64,000 bases of DNA from Streptomyces bambusae (GCF_020532645.1 NZ_JAJAUZ010000016.1:1-64000), one strand, 5' to 3'; positions 18,558 through 28,341 are shown, numbered from the stretch's first letter. Notes: generated from the sequence alone by a model not told the origin. Numbers and translations are program-made.

Positions 18558-18911
18558 TCAGGTCCAGAGGACCGCGATGAAGACGTTCGCGAGGGTCAGG
18601 CCGCCGACCGCGGCGAACATGCCCTTCGGGACCTGCTCCTCGTCGCGCTTGACGTACACCAGCGCCAGGATCACGAAGAGGACCGCGAGCTTCACGCCGA
18701 TCTTGATGTTGTTGACCGCGTCGTCCTGCATCTCGTGGAAGCCCACCAGGGCCATGCCGGTGATCAGCATGGTCAGCGCGCCGTGCAGCATGCCGGGCAC
18801 GAAGCGGGCCGTACCGGCGCCCATCGCCTTCATCTGCATGAGGAAACCGCCCAGCAGCGAGGCGATGCCGACGATGTGGAGGCCGACGAAGACATTGATG
18901 AGTACGTCCAT
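18558..18911 (-). CDS. Small integral membrane protein, four helices
   Basis: The ATG at 18911 (MDVLINVFVGLHIVGIASLLG) gives 117 residues. Four hydrophobic helices are visible at about residues 3-22, 38-56, 68-85 and 97-115, with a conserved-looking MLHGALTMLITGMALVGFHE segment. I know of no function. It lies between two NlpC/P60 genes that point the other way; this may be coincidence. An upstream ATG at 18944 is possible but less likely. Confidence 0.75.
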   Translation of the reverse strand: MDVLINVFVGLHIVGIASLLGGFLMQMKAMGAGTARFVPGMLHGALTMLITGMALVGFHEMQDDAVNNIKIGVKLAVLFVILALVYVKRDEEQVPKGMFAAVGGLTLANVFIAVLWT

Positions 18912-19052
18912 GGCGTCGAGCGTAGCCAGCGGGCAGAGAGCCACCCGACACCGGCCCCGACGGGACAGTTCCGATCATCAACCGGAACGAAAAGGCAATT
19001 TTCCGGTCATTCCGATATCCGGCCGTTACCTGCCCCCCTAGCGTCCTCCCCC

Positions 19053-20132
19053 ATGAAGCATCGAAAGCCGAGGCAGCGCCCGCTCTCCGGTGGCACGGTC
19101 CGCACCGCGGCCACCACCCTCGCCCTTGCGGGCGCTGCCACCGCCACCGCGTTCGAAGGCTCCTCCACCGCAGAGCCCCGCCTCACCCCGGCCCAGGTCA
19201 AGGCCAAGGTGGACACGCTCTACCAGGAGGCGGAAGCCGCCACCGAGAAGTACAACGGGGCGAAGGAGCGGACCGACCGGGCGCAGCGCCGGCTCGACGC
19301 CCTGCGCGACGAGGCCGCCCGCAAGACCGAGAAGCTCAACACCGCGCGCGGCGCGCTCGGTTCGCTGGCCGCCTCCCAGTACCGCACCGGCAGCCTGGGC
19401 CCGGCCCTGCAGCTGGCGATGGCCGACGACCCGCAGGAGTACCTGGAGCGGGCCGCGCTGATCGAGCGCGCCGGCGACCGCAGCGCCGCCGGGATCGCCG
19501 CCGTCCGGCAGCGGATCGGCGAGGTGCGCGCCCTGCGGGAGAAGGCCGACGGCACCCTCGCCGAGCTGCGCGCCCAGCAGGACGCCGCGGCCCGCCACAA
19601 GAAGACCGTCGAGGGCAAGCTCACGGCGGCCCGGCAGCTGCTGGCCAGGCTGACGGCGGAGGAGCGGGCCCGGTACGCAGCGCAGAAGCAGGCCGGCGAG
19701 GGCACGGGCACGCCCGGCCGGAACACCGGCACCGCCCGGCCCGACCGCGGCGCCCCGCCCGCCGGCCGGCCGGCCGTTCCCGGCTCCCGCGCCGCCCAGG
19801 CCGTGGCCTTCGCGTACGGTGCGATCGGCCGCCCGTACGTGTGGGGCGCGACCGGGCCCCGGGCCTTCGACTGCTCGGGCCTGACCCAGGCCGCCTGGCG
19901 CGCGGCCGGGGTGTCGCTGCCCCGGACCACGTACACGCAGATCAACGCGGGCCGCCGGATCTCCCGCTCCCAGCTCGCCCCCGGCGACCTGGTGTTCTTC
20001 TACTCCGGCATCAGCCACGTCGGCCTGTACATCGGCGGCGGCAAGATGATCCACGCGCCCCGCCCCGGCTCGACGGTGCGCATCGCCCCCATCGACGAGA
20101 TGCCCTGGGCCGGCGCCACCCGGCCGGTGTGA
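19053..20132 (+). CDS. Secreted NlpC/P60 (C40) cell-wall hydrolase, second copy
   Basis: The 359-residue product begins MKHRKPRQRPLSGGTVRTAA and has a signal peptide ending near residue 40. Residues 45-230 are a charged coiled coil (YQEAEAATEKYNGAKERTDRAQ), then a Gly/Pro linker. The NlpC/P60 domain lies at about 245-355 with DCSGLTQAAW, ISHVGLYIG and MIHAPRPGS. It is clearly a paralogue of the protein at 17463 with the same domain order. A TAGCGT hexamer about 14 bp before the ATG may be a -10 element. No ribosome-binding site is strong, so the leader may be short. Confidence 0.9.
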   Translation: MKHRKPRQRPLSGGTVRTAATTLALAGAATATAFEGSSTAEPRLTPAQVKAKVDTLYQEAEAATEKYNGAKERTDRAQRRLDALRDEAARKTEKLNTARGALGSLAASQYRTGSLGPALQLAMADDPQEYLERAALIERAGDRSAAGIAAVRQRIGEVRALREKADGTLAELRAQQDAAARHKKTVEGKLTAARQLLARLTAEERARYAAQKQAGEGTGTPGRNTGTARPDRGAPPAGRPAVPGSRAAQAVAFAYGAIGRPYVWGATGPRAFDCSGLTQAAWRAAGVSLPRTTYTQINAGRRISRSQLAPGDLVFFYSGISHVGLYIGGGKMIHAPRPGSTVRIAPIDEMPWAGATRPV

Positions 20133-20191
20133 CCGGTCCGGGCCGCGCACCCGGTCGCGACTGCGGCCGCGACCGCGGCCGCGAAAAGGAG

Positions 20192-20884
20192 TCAGACCAG
20201 GCGGCGGGCCGTCGCCCAGCGGGTCAGCTCGTGCCGGTTGGACAGCTGGAGCTTCCTGAGCACCGCCGAGACGTGCGATTCGACCGTCTTCACCGAGATG
20301 AACAGCTGCTTCGCGATCTCCTTGTACGCGTATCCCCGCGCGATCAGCCGCAGCACCTCGCGCTCGCGCTGGGTGAGCCGGTCCAGGTCCTCGTCGACCG
20401 GCGGCGCGTCCGTCGAGGCGAACGCGTCCAGCACGAAGCCGGCCAGCCGCGGCGAGAACACCGCGTCGCCCTCCTGCACCCGGAACACCGAGGCGACCAG
20501 GTCGGCCCCGGTGATCGTCTTGGTGACGTAGCCGCGGGCGCCGCCGCGGATCACCCCGATGACGTCCTCCGCCGCGTCCGACACCGACAGCGCGAGGAAC
20601 CGTACGGGCTGCTCGGCCGCCGCCATCAGCGGGGCGCACCGGCGCAGCACCTCGACGCCGCCGCCACCGGGCAGGTGGACGTCGAGCAGCACGACCTCGG
20701 GCCGGGTCGCGGTGATCACGGTGACGGCCTGGTCCACGTCGGCGGCCTCGCCGACCACCTCGACGCCGGTCCGCCCGGTCTCGCCGATCTCGGCCTGGAC
20801 CCCGGCCCGGAACATGCGGTGGTCGTCGACGAGCACCACCCGCACCCGCCGGTCCGCCGGCAGGGTCGTGTTCTCCTCGGTCAT
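20192..20884 (-). CDS. NarL/LuxR-family response regulator
   Basis: The ATG at 20884 gives 230 residues. The receiver domain has the acidic pair VDDHRMFRAG, the phosphoacceptor Asp in VLLDVHLPGG and the Lys of YVTKTI. The LuxR helix-turn-helix (LTQREREVLRLIARGYAYKEIAKQL then SVKTVESHVS) occupies the last 65 residues. Its start overlaps the stop of the PspC sensor-kinase gene by four bases (ATGA), so the two form a coupled two-component pair. The partner and the opposing PspC gene suggest envelope stress as the signal, which is an inference. Confidence 0.92.
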   Translation of the reverse strand: MTEENTTLPADRRVRVVLVDDHRMFRAGVQAEIGETGRTGVEVVGEAADVDQAVTVITATRPEVVLLDVHLPGGGGVEVLRRCAPLMAAAEQPVRFLALSVSDAAEDVIGVIRGGARGYVTKTITGADLVASVFRVQEGDAVFSPRLAGFVLDAFASTDAPPVDEDLDRLTQREREVLRLIARGYAYKEIAKQLFISVKTVESHVSAVLRKLQLSNRHELTRWATARRLV

Positions 20885-22197
20885 GCCGTCCTCGCCCTCT
20901 CCATCTCCAGCTCGACTTCCGTGCCGCCGTCGGGCACGGCCCGCAGCCGTGCGGTCCCGCCGTTCCGCTGCATCCGGCCGATGATCGATTCTCGTACGCC
21001 CATTCGGTCGTCCGGTACCGCATCGAGGTCGAAACCGGGTCCGCGGTCGCGCACCGACACGAACACCACCGCCCCCTCGACTTCGGCGTAGACCTGCACC
21101 GGGCCGCCCTCGCCACCGTACTTGGCGGCGTTGACCATCGCCTCGCGCGCGGCCTGCATCTGTGCGCCCAGCCGTTCGTCGAGCGGGCAGTCGCCGACGA
21201 CGACCACCTCGATGGGGACGCCGTGGTGGTCCTCGACCTCGGCCGCCGCCTTCTTCACGGCCTCCGCGAGGGTGTCCGGCTCCTCGGCCTCGTCCTTGCC
21301 GGTGCCCTCCGGCTTGTACAGCCAGTTGCGCAGCTCCCGTTCCTGCGCCCGGGCCAGCCGGCGGACCTCGCCCGCGTCCTCCGCGTTGCGCTGGATCAGG
21401 GTGAGGGTGTGCAGGACGGAGTCGTGGACGTGTGCGGCGACCTCGGCGCGCTCCTGGGCGCGGATGCGCATCAGCCGCTCCTCGGACAGGTCCTGGGTCA
21501 TGCGGATCAGCCAGGGGCCGGCGAGCAGCGCGATGCCGGCGAGGACGGCGAGCGCGGCGGTCAGGACGTTGCCGAGCTGGGCGGCGGAGCCGCGCACCAC
21601 GATGAACACGGTGATCCCGACGCCGACCAGGACCACGCCCGCCAGCGCCCGGCCCAGATTCAGCAGCCGGCCGTGGCGGCGGGAGACGGTGGTCCAGTTC
21701 GCCCGGCGGGCGTTGTCGGCCTGCCGCCACACCAGCACCACGCCGGCGCCGACGAGCAGCAGCGGCCACACGTACCGCCCGGACTCGCCGCCGAGCCGCA
21801 GCCGGTTGATGAACAGCACCAGGCCGGCGAACAGCGCGAGGATCGCGACGAGTTCCTGCTTGCTGGGCTTGCGCAGCTTCGGCGAGCCGGCGAGGAACGA
21901 CTCCAGCACCGACCGGTCCTCGGCCCGCCCGCCGACCCCCAGCGGTACGAAGACCCAGAACGCCGCGTACAGCAGCACGCCGAGCCCGTCGCCGAGCATG
22001 AACAGCGCGAAGAACGCCAGCCGGACCCAGACGACGGGCAGCCCCAGGTGCCCGGCCAGCCCGCGGGCCACACCGCCGAGCATCCGGCCGTCGGCGCTCC
22101 GGTACAGCTTGCGCATCGGCTCCTCGGCCTCGGGGGCCGCGGGACCGCGGGGGTGTCTGGGATGGTGCACTGCTGCCGGCATGTCATCGATGGTCAC
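20881..22197 (-). CDS. Sensor histidine kinase with N-terminal PspC domain
   Basis: The start is probably GTG 22197 (438 residues), or the ATG at 22182. A PspC domain lies near residues 28-90 (RKLYRSADGRMLGGVARGLAGHLGL with the following helix). Further hydrophobic helices run to about residue 215. The phosphotransfer helix reads AEVAAHVHDSVLHTL (HisKA_3 type) and the ATPase has NAAKY, DRGPGF and MGVRESIIGRM. It would phosphorylate the LuxR-type regulator encoded immediately downstream. The gene is divergent from another PspC-domain gene at 22314, with only 116 bp between them. Such kinases sense cell-envelope perturbation in actinobacteria. Confidence 0.92.
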   Translation of the reverse strand: MTIDDMPAAVHHPRHPRGPAAPEAEEPMRKLYRSADGRMLGGVARGLAGHLGLPVVWVRLAFFALFMLGDGLGVLLYAAFWVFVPLGVGGRAEDRSVLESFLAGSPKLRKPSKQELVAILALFAGLVLFINRLRLGGESGRYVWPLLLVGAGVVLVWRQADNARRANWTTVSRRHGRLLNLGRALAGVVLVGVGITVFIVVRGSAAQLGNVLTAALAVLAGIALLAGPWLIRMTQDLSEERLMRIRAQERAEVAAHVHDSVLHTLTLIQRNAEDAGEVRRLARAQERELRNWLYKPEGTGKDEAEEPDTLAEAVKKAAAEVEDHHGVPIEVVVVGDCPLDERLGAQMQAAREAMVNAAKYGGEGGPVQVYAEVEGAVVFVSVRDRGPGFDLDAVPDDRMGVRESIIGRMQRNGGTARLRAVPDGGTEVELEMERARTA

Positions 22198-22313
22198 ATG
22201 CCCGCCGGGGGCGGGGCATCAGGGACAACCCCCGGTTCCGGACTGCGGATATCAGGGTCGGGCCAGGGTGGGGCCGGATACCGGCGGCGCGGAGGGCCCG
22301 CCACCATGGACCC

Positions 22314-23648
22314 ATGACCGAAGCACACGACGCGACCGCGGCGGCCCCCGCCGGCCCACCGGAACCCGATCCGGCCGAGCGGCCCGCGCTGACCCGCAGC
22401 CGGCGCAGCCATGTGGTCGCGGGCGTGTGCGGCGGGCTGGGCCGGTTCTTCGGCGTGGACCCGGTGATCTTCCGGGTGGTGGTGGCCGTGCTCACCGTCA
22501 CGGGCGGCCTGGGCCTGGTCGGGTACGGGATCGCCTGGCTGGTGATGCCGCTGGAGGGCGACGAGGACAACGAGGCGAAGCGGCTGCTCACGGGCCGGAT
22601 CGAGGGCTCGACGCTGGCCGCGGTGCTGCTCGCGCTGGTCGGCTGCGCCCTGTTCCTGTCCATGGTGGACAACGGGGGCACCCTGACGTTCACCGTGCTG
22701 GTGATCGCGGCCGTGGGCGCGGCGGCGCACCGGGCGCGGCGCCGCCGGGACGCCCCGGGGCCCGACGCCGAGCCGTTCCGGGCGGTCGTACCGCCGCGGA
22801 CCGAGGCGCCGCCGGAGACCCAGGCCCCGCCGGCCCCCGGCGTCGTCTCCTGGTGGCGGGATCCGCTGGTCAAGGACGGTACGACGGGTCCGCCGGGCTC
22901 CGGTCAGGGCTACCTGTGGGGGCCGGATCCGGAGGCGCACACCGCGGCGGAGCCGTCGGCGGCGCACCCGCCCGCGCGGCAGGACGCCGGCGGCAAGGGC
23001 TGCGAACCGGCCGGCCGCGGTCAGGGCATCGGCGGCCGGACCTTCGTCCTCGCACTGCTCGCGGGCGCCGTCGGCACCGCCGCGGCCTGGCACGGCAACC
23101 CGCTCGGCCAGGCCCTCCAGACCGGCCTCGCGGCGGCGCTCGGGGTCTTCGGAACCGGCCTCGCGGTCAGTGCGTTCAGGGGCCGCACCGGTTTCGGCAC
23201 CCTGCTGCTGTCCGTGCTCACCGCCGCCCTGCTGATGGGCGCCACCGTCCTGCCCCGGGAGATCGGCACGGACTGGCGGAGCACGGTCTGGCGGCCGGCT
23301 TCGGTCGCCGAGGTCCGGCCCGGCTACACGGCCGGCACAGGCCTGGCCACCCTGGACCTGAGCCGCCTCGACGTCCCGAAGGGCACGACGGTCACCGTCC
23401 GGGCGGCCATGGACGCCGGCCGGCTGCGGGTGGTCCTGCCGCCGGAGGCGGCAGCGACGGGCGCGGTCGAGATCCGGCTGGGCGACCTGATGCTGCCCGG
23501 CGAGCGGCGCGACCACGTCCGCGTACAGAACGACCGGACGCACCGTCCGGAGCTGGCCCCCGCACCGGGCGCGGTGCCCGGCGGCACGATCGACCTGCAG
23601 CTGCGGATGGCTGTGGGACAGGTGGAGGTGACCCGTGCGGCGTCATGA
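22314..23648 (+). CDS. PspC domain membrane protein
   Basis: The product is 444 residues. An N-terminal PspC domain lies near residues 20-80 (LTRSRRSHVVAGVCGGLGRFFGV), followed by helices to about 145, a disordered Pro-rich stretch, then further hydrophobic segments at about 240-320. The C-terminal 120 residues are beta-rich and repetitive (ATLDLSRLDVPKGTTVTVRAAMDAGRL), like the toast-rack/LiaF C-terminal domains that pair with PspC. It is divergent from the PspC sensor kinase and probably part of the same envelope-stress unit. The next small gene overlaps its end. Confidence 0.87.
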   Translation: MTEAHDATAAAPAGPPEPDPAERPALTRSRRSHVVAGVCGGLGRFFGVDPVIFRVVVAVLTVTGGLGLVGYGIAWLVMPLEGDEDNEAKRLLTGRIEGSTLAAVLLALVGCALFLSMVDNGGTLTFTVLVIAAVGAAAHRARRRRDAPGPDAEPFRAVVPPRTEAPPETQAPPAPGVVSWWRDPLVKDGTTGPPGSGQGYLWGPDPEAHTAAEPSAAHPPARQDAGGKGCEPAGRGQGIGGRTFVLALLAGAVGTAAAWHGNPLGQALQTGLAAALGVFGTGLAVSAFRGRTGFGTLLLSVLTAALLMGATVLPREIGTDWRSTVWRPASVAEVRPGYTAGTGLATLDLSRLDVPKGTTVTVRAAMDAGRLRVVLPPEAAATGAVEIRLGDLMLPGERRDHVRVQNDRTHRPELAPAPGAVPGGTIDLQLRMAVGQVEVTRAAS

Positions 23649-23835
23649 GTTCCTGCCGGGCCGGCTGCTCGCCGGCCTGGTCCTGCTGACCACGGGCGTG
23701 CTGTACCTGGTGGACGCGAGCGGCGGGCTGGACCTGCCGTGGTTCCTGATCGTCCCCATGGTGACGGGCGGCTTCGCGCTGGCGGCCCTGGTGGGGCTGA
23801 CGACCTACGCGGTACGGCGCGACCGGCGGGAGTGA
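23635..23835 (+). CDS. Small two-helix membrane protein downstream of PspC gene
   Basis: A 66-residue protein starts at GTG 23635, overlapping the last 14 bases of the PspC gene, which implies translational coupling. Two hydrophobic helices (about 9-25 and 35-58) are followed by a basic tail RRDRRE. Its 3' end overlaps the convergent DoxX gene by 31 bp. No function is known. Confidence 0.7.
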   Translation: MRRHEFLPGRLLAGLVLLTTGVLYLVDASGGLDLPWFLIVPMVTGGFALAALVGLTTYAVRRDRRE

Positions 23836-24419
23836 AACCGCCCGCGCAGCCGCTGGTCGAGGGAGAGGTACGGGGCGCCGGCGAGGATCAGCGGCAGCCA
23901 GGCCATCAGGTAGACCAGGTCGTTGCCGTAGTAGTACGGGGAGGCCTGCCAGCTGACGGTGAGCCACAGGCTGAGCGAGATCAGGGCACCGCCGGCGGCC
24001 GCGAACCGGGCGAACAGCCCGGCGAGGGTGCCGAGGCCCACGAGGACCTCCCCGATGGCCAGAAGCACGGCGAACGCGACCGGGCCCTTGAGGGCGAGGT
24101 CCACCAGGGCGGGGATCGCGGAGCCGTCGCGCACCCCGCGCATCAGGTCCCCGATGGAGCCGGCGCCGGAGGCCTGCAGGAAGGCGGAGTCGGTCAGCTT
24201 GTCGAGTCCGGCGTACACGAACGTCACGCCGAGGAAGATCCGCAGTGGCAGCAGCGCGTGCCGGGCGGCCAGGTCCCGCAGGCCGGCGGGCGCGGAAGCG
24301 GCGGAACCGGTGGTGGCAGCGGAGGTCGCGGCCGGGGCCGGCGGACCGGCCGGGCCGGCGGGCGCGGCGGACGCCGGGTCGGGGGTGTCGTCGGGCGCGG
24401 GGAACTGGTTGCCGGTCAC
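23805..24419 (-). CDS. DoxX family membrane protein
   Basis: The product is 204 residues. The first 50 are Ala/Pro-rich and probably disordered. The remainder has four hydrophobic helices with the DoxX signature LRIFLGVTFVYAGLDKLTD and LAIGEVLVGLGTLAG. Proteins of this family sit in the membrane; some associate with thiol/oxidative-stress systems, but the activity here is unknown. The gene follows the 421-residue membrane-protein gene on the same strand with 19 bp between, so the two are probably cotranscribed. Confidence 0.85.
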   Translation of the reverse strand: MTGNQFPAPDDTPDPASAAPAGPAGPPAPAATSAATTGSAASAPAGLRDLAARHALLPLRIFLGVTFVYAGLDKLTDSAFLQASGAGSIGDLMRGVRDGSAIPALVDLALKGPVAFAVLLAIGEVLVGLGTLAGLFARFAAAGGALISLSLWLTVSWQASPYYYGNDLVYLMAWLPLILAGAPYLSLDQRLRGRFHSRRSRRTA

Positions 24420-24438
24420 CCGCCCATCATCGCCCCGA

Positions 24439-25704
24439 TCAGTCGGCGACGTCGATGGTGCAGCGGTTGGACTCCACGCCGGCGGCCGTCACCACCTGCA
24501 CCTCGGTGATCCCGGGCTCCACCTCGGCGGGCACCGGCACGATCAGCACCTGGTCGCAGGGGCTGCTGAAACCGCCCGGCACCGGCACCAGCGGCACGTG
24601 CACGTGCACGGTGCCGATCCGCACCACCAGCCGGGCCAGCATCTCGGGCGTCTGCGCGCCGGGCGGCACGAAACCCACCCCGCGGATCTCGATGTCGTCA
24701 CCCGTGCGGATCGCCGAGTCCAGCTCGCCGGGTTCGCGGGTGCGGACCACCGACAGCACCAGCGGCCGGCTGCCCTCCGCGTACTTCGCCGCCAGGTAGA
24801 CGGCGGCCGACAGCGCCGTCAGCACCGCCAGCGACCAGGGCAGCTGCGGCAGCCGGTCGGGGTAGCGGGCCAGCGAGACCGCCACGAACGCCAGGGTGAC
24901 CGTGGCCACCAGCACGTACTGCGCGTCGGGCAGGCTGCCGCGGCCCGCGTCGTCGGTCAGCAGGTCCGCGCCGCGCGGCCGGTCGGCGGGCAGCTTCTGC
25001 AGCCGCTGGCCCATGATCCGCACCGCGACCACCCGCCGGACCAGCACCGCGACCCCGGAGGTGACCGCCAGGACGGTCAGCAGCGGCAGCGCCCGCGGCA
25101 GCCCCAGCCCCTCGTACAGCGCCGCCCGCTCGGCCCCCGACGGGGTCGCGGCCAGCCGCAGCGCGGGCAGCAGGGCGGCGAACGCGGTCAGCACCAGCCA
25201 GGCGCACGGCACCGCCCGCGAGGTCGACAGCCGGTTGTCCTCCCCGACCAGCGGCGCCAGCAGCCCGCCCCGTACGGTCTGGGCCCGCGCGGCGACGGTC
25301 AGCAGGGCCGCGAGCAGCAGCGCGGACAGCAGCCCCGCGGTACGGGCGGCGCTCCAGCCGGTGCCCAGCGCGGTCGCCACCTGCACCACGAGCAGCACAC
25401 CGGCGGCGATCCACACGGCGAGCACGGCCCGCCGGGACAGCAGGTACAGCCAGGAGTGCCCGGCCTCCCGGCCCCGGTCGGCGACGGTACGGGCGGACTG
25501 GGTCAGCTCGTCCGACACCCACTGGCGGGAGGCGCCGGCCGAGCGGGCGACGGCGGCGGGCAGCCCGTAACCGGCGGCCAGACCGTCCCGCTTCTCCACG
25601 AACGCGGCGACCGCCCGGCGGTGGCCCTCGCGGGCGCCGTGCGGGCAGTCGTCGCAGGTACAGGTGCCGGCGTGGGTACTTCGGTGCAATTCCTGGACAG
25701 CCAC
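24439..25704 (-). CDS. Polytopic membrane protein with Cys-rich head and C-terminal beta domain
   Basis: The 421-residue product starts at GTG 25704. Near the N-terminus is CTCDDCPHG (Cys15, 17 and 20), which may hold a metal. About eight hydrophobic segments occupy residues 85-320. The last 100 residues read like an IPT/Ig-type beta domain (IEIRGVGFVPPGAQ, EPGITEVQVVTAAGVESN), placed after the final helix. I do not recognise a named family. It is 19 bp upstream of the DoxX gene. Confidence 0.75.
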   Translation of the reverse strand: MAVQELHRSTHAGTCTCDDCPHGAREGHRRAVAAFVEKRDGLAAGYGLPAAVARSAGASRQWVSDELTQSARTVADRGREAGHSWLYLLSRRAVLAVWIAAGVLLVVQVATALGTGWSAARTAGLLSALLLAALLTVAARAQTVRGGLLAPLVGEDNRLSTSRAVPCAWLVLTAFAALLPALRLAATPSGAERAALYEGLGLPRALPLLTVLAVTSGVAVLVRRVVAVRIMGQRLQKLPADRPRGADLLTDDAGRGSLPDAQYVLVATVTLAFVAVSLARYPDRLPQLPWSLAVLTALSAAVYLAAKYAEGSRPLVLSVVRTREPGELDSAIRTGDDIEIRGVGFVPPGAQTPEMLARLVVRIGTVHVHVPLVPVPGGFSSPCDQVLIVPVPAEVEPGITEVQVVTAAGVESNRCTIDVAD

Positions 25705-25784
25705 GAGCGTGCCGCCTCTCTAACTACCGTGCAGTGCCTGCGAATTGTGCACCACTGCGGCAGTGCTCCGGATCGCCGCCGACG

Positions 25785-26579
25785 TCAGAGCGGGTGATTC
25801 CCCGGCTGCCGGGTTGACGCGATGCGCTGCCACAGCGGCTGGTAGCTGATCCATCCGACGAGGTCGGAGCCGAGCTGCTCGCGGGTGGCGAGGGCGCTGC
25901 GGTGGTCGATCGGCCGGGGCTTCCCGGCCGCCCGGGCGGCCAGCTGGACCCCGCAGGCCCGCTCCATCGACACGAACCACCAGGCGGCCGCGTCCACCGA
26001 GCCGCCGACGGTCAGCAGCCCGCGGTTGCGCAGGATCAGCGCCTTGCGCGGGCCGAGCGCGGCGGCGACCAGCCGGCCTTCGGCCGCGTCCACGGCGGCC
26101 CCGGTGTAGCGGTCGAGCAGGGCGTGGTCCTCGTAGAAGGCGCAGGCCTCCTGGGTGAGCGGGTCGAGGAGCTCCCCGAGGGCGGCGAGGGCGCGGCCGT
26201 GGCCGGAGGGCGCGTGCGCGACGGCGACCACGTCGGGGCGGGCCCTGTGGACGGCCGCGTGCAGGGTGAACGCCGCCTGGTTGACGTGCCGGGCGCCCTC
26301 CACGACCCGGCCCTCGCCGTCGACGAGCAGCAGGTCCTCGGCGGCGGTGAGGGCGAGGGACCGCCCGAACGGGTTGACCCAGAAGCAGTCTTCGTACTCC
26401 GGGTCGCGGGCGGTGATGTGCCCCGACACCCCGTCCTCGAAGCCGAGTCCGCCGAACAGCCGCAGCGCCCCGGCCAGCCGCTCCTTGCGGTACGCGCGCT
26501 CCTCGGCGGGGTCCTCGTGCTCCGGCGGCATCGCGAACAGCAGTTGCTCGGACGGTACGGGGGCGGGCTGTCCGGCCAT
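25785..26579 (-). CDS. Class II aldolase/adducin family protein
   Basis: The ATG at 26579 (MAGQPAPVPSEQLLFAMPPEHEDP) has a GGAG site about ten bases upstream and gives 264 residues. Visible family motifs are GVSGHITARDPEYEDCFWVNPFG, the metal ligands around VVAVAHAPSGHGRALA, and ILRNRGLLTVGGSVDAA. Members cleave or epimerise phosphorylated sugars using zinc, or act as unspecialised adducin-like proteins. Nothing nearby indicates the substrate. A frame extends to 26612. Confidence 0.88.
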   Translation of the reverse strand: MAGQPAPVPSEQLLFAMPPEHEDPAEERAYRKERLAGALRLFGGLGFEDGVSGHITARDPEYEDCFWVNPFGRSLALTAAEDLLLVDGEGRVVEGARHVNQAAFTLHAAVHRARPDVVAVAHAPSGHGRALAALGELLDPLTQEACAFYEDHALLDRYTGAAVDAAEGRLVAAALGPRKALILRNRGLLTVGGSVDAAAWWFVSMERACGVQLAARAAGKPRPIDHRSALATREQLGSDLVGWISYQPLWQRIASTRQPGNHPL

Positions 26580-26668
26580 GGGGCGGGGCTCCTTCGCTCG
26601 GCTGGCGCGCAAGGTACCGAGACCCGCCCGAGGAGACCAGAGCCGGCGCTTTCGGCCGGGGGAAACGG

Positions 26669-26703
26669 CGAGGCCGCCGCTCCGGCGGGGAGCGGCGGCC
26701 TCG
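26669..26703 (-). terminator. Terminator after guaA
   Basis: Perfect 14-bp arms (26669-26682 and 26690-26703) enclose a 7-base loop. On the minus strand the stem is followed by CCGTTTCC. It starts 19 bp after the guaA stop. Confidence 0.8.
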
Positions 26704-26721
26704 GCAGGGCTCGGGGGAGTC

Positions 26722-28302
26722 CTACTCCCACTCGATGGTGCCCGGGGGCTTGCTGGTGCAGTCCAGGACGACCCGGTTGACGTCCTTGACCTCGTTGGTG
26801 ATGCGGGTGGAGATGCGGGCGAGCACCTCGTACGGCATCCGGGTCCAGTCGGCCGTCATGGCGTCCTCGGACGACACGGGGCGCAGCACGATCGGGTGAC
26901 CGTAGGTGCGGCCGTCGCCCTGGACGCCGACGCTGCGGACGTCGGCGAGGAGCACGACCGGGCACTGCCAGATCTCGCGGTCGAGACCGGCGGCGGTCAG
27001 CTCGTGGCGGGCGATGGCGTCGGCCTCGCGCAGCAGGTCCAGGCGCTCCTTGGTGACCTCGCCGACGATGCGGATGCCGAGGCCGGGGCCCGGGAAGGGC
27101 TGGCGCTGGACGATCTCCTCGGGCAGGCCGAGGTCCTGTCCGACCATGCGGACCTCGTCCTTGAACAGCTGGCGCAGCGGCTCGACGAGCTGGAACTCCA
27201 GGTCCTCGGGGAGGCCGCCGACGTTGTGGTGCGACTTGATGTTCGCGGTGCCGGTGCCGCCGCCGGACTCGACGATGTCCGGGTACAGGGTGCCCTGGAC
27301 CAGGAACTCGACGGGCTGGTCGTTCGGGGCCTCGGCGACGATCTCGGCCTGGGCCTGCTCGAAGACGCGGATGAACTCGCGGCCGATGATCTTCCGCTTC
27401 TCCTCGGGGTCGGAGACCCCGGCGAGGGCGGTGAGGAAGCGCTCCTGCGCGTCGACGACCTTCAGGCGGACGCCGGTGGCGGCGACGAAGTCCTTCTCGA
27501 CCTGCTCGGTCTCACCCTTGCGCATCAGGCCGTGGTCGACGTAGACGCAGGTCAGACGGTCGCCGATGGCCTTCTGGACGAGAGCCGCGGCGACCGCGGA
27601 GTCCACGCCGCCGGACAGGCCGCAGATGGCGCGCTTGTCGCCGACCTGGGCGCGGATCGCGGCGATCTGCTCCTCGATGACGTTGCCGGTGGTCCAGTTG
27701 GGCTCGATGCCGGCGCCGCGGTAGAGGAAGTGCTCCAGGATCTGCTGGCCGTGCGTGGAGTGCAGCACCTCGGGGTGGTACTGGACGCCGTACAGCTTCT
27801 TCTCGTCGTTCTCGAAGGCGGCGACGGGCACGACGTTCGTGGACGCGGTGACCGTGAAGCCCTCGGGGGCGGCGGAGCAGGCGTCGCCGTGGGACATCCA
27901 CACCGACTGGTGCTCGGGGGTGCCCTCGAAGAGGGTGGAGCCGGCCTTGGAGACGGTCAGCGGGGTGCGGCCGTACTCGCGGGCGCCGGTGTTGTCGACG
28001 GTGCCGCCGAGGGTGACGGCCATCAGCTGGAAGCCGTAGCACATGCCGAAGACCGGGACGCCGGCCTCGAACAGCGCGCGGTCGAGCTGCGGGGCACCCT
28101 CTTCGTACACGGAGGACGGGCCGCCGGAGAGGATGATCGCCTTGGGGTTCTTGGCCAGCATCTCGGCCACGGGCATCGTGCTCGGCACGATCTCGCTGTA
28201 GACCCGGGCCTCACGGACGCGGCGGGCGATGAGCTGGGCGTACTGCGCGCCGAAGTCGACAACGAGGACGACGTCCGGTGCGGCGGAGGGTGCTTCTGGC
28301 AC
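26722..28302 (-). CDS. guaA: GMP synthase (glutamine-hydrolysing)
   Basis: The 526-residue product has the N-terminal class I glutaminase with nucleophile Cys in [10 protein letters not shown] (about residue 94) and the His/Glu dyad in YHPEVLHST. The ATP pyrophosphatase domain follows, with the PP-loop [13 protein letters not shown] near residue 235. The C-terminal dimerisation domain ends in the canonical GTIEWE. It converts XMP to GMP, the step after GuaB, encoded at 47014. The start ATG at 28302 is the family start. Confidence 0.97.
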   Translation of the reverse strand: MPEAPSAAPDVVLVVDFGAQYAQLIARRVREARVYSEIVPSTMPVAEMLAKNPKAIILSGGPSSVYEEGAPQLDRALFEAGVPVFGMCYGFQLMAVTLGGTVDNTGAREYGRTPLTVSKAGSTLFEGTPEHQSVWMSHGDACSAAPEGFTVTASTNVVPVAAFENDEKKLYGVQYHPEVLHSTHGQQILEHFLYRGAGIEPNWTTGNVIEEQIAAIRAQVGDKRAICGLSGGVDSAVAAALVQKAIGDRLTCVYVDHGLMRKGETEQVEKDFVAATGVRLKVVDAQERFLTALAGVSDPEEKRKIIGREFIRVFEQAQAEIVAEAPNDQPVEFLVQGTLYPDIVESGGGTGTANIKSHHNVGGLPEDLEFQLVEPLRQLFKDEVRMVGQDLGLPEEIVQRQPFPGPGLGIRIVGEVTKERLDLLREADAIARHELTAAGLDREIWQCPVVLLADVRSVGVQGDGRTYGHPIVLRPVSSEDAMTADWTRMPYEVLARISTRITNEVKDVNRVVLDCTSKPPGTIEWE

Positions 28303-28341
28303 GGGGCGGCCTTCCGGCGGGGAAAGGGTGTTGTTTTGTCG

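Noticed and set aside
18990..19052. Regulatory RNA before the second NlpC/P60 gene
   Set aside because: The short AT-richer stretch holds only a TAGCGT hexamer and no stable fold, so I do not claim an RNA.
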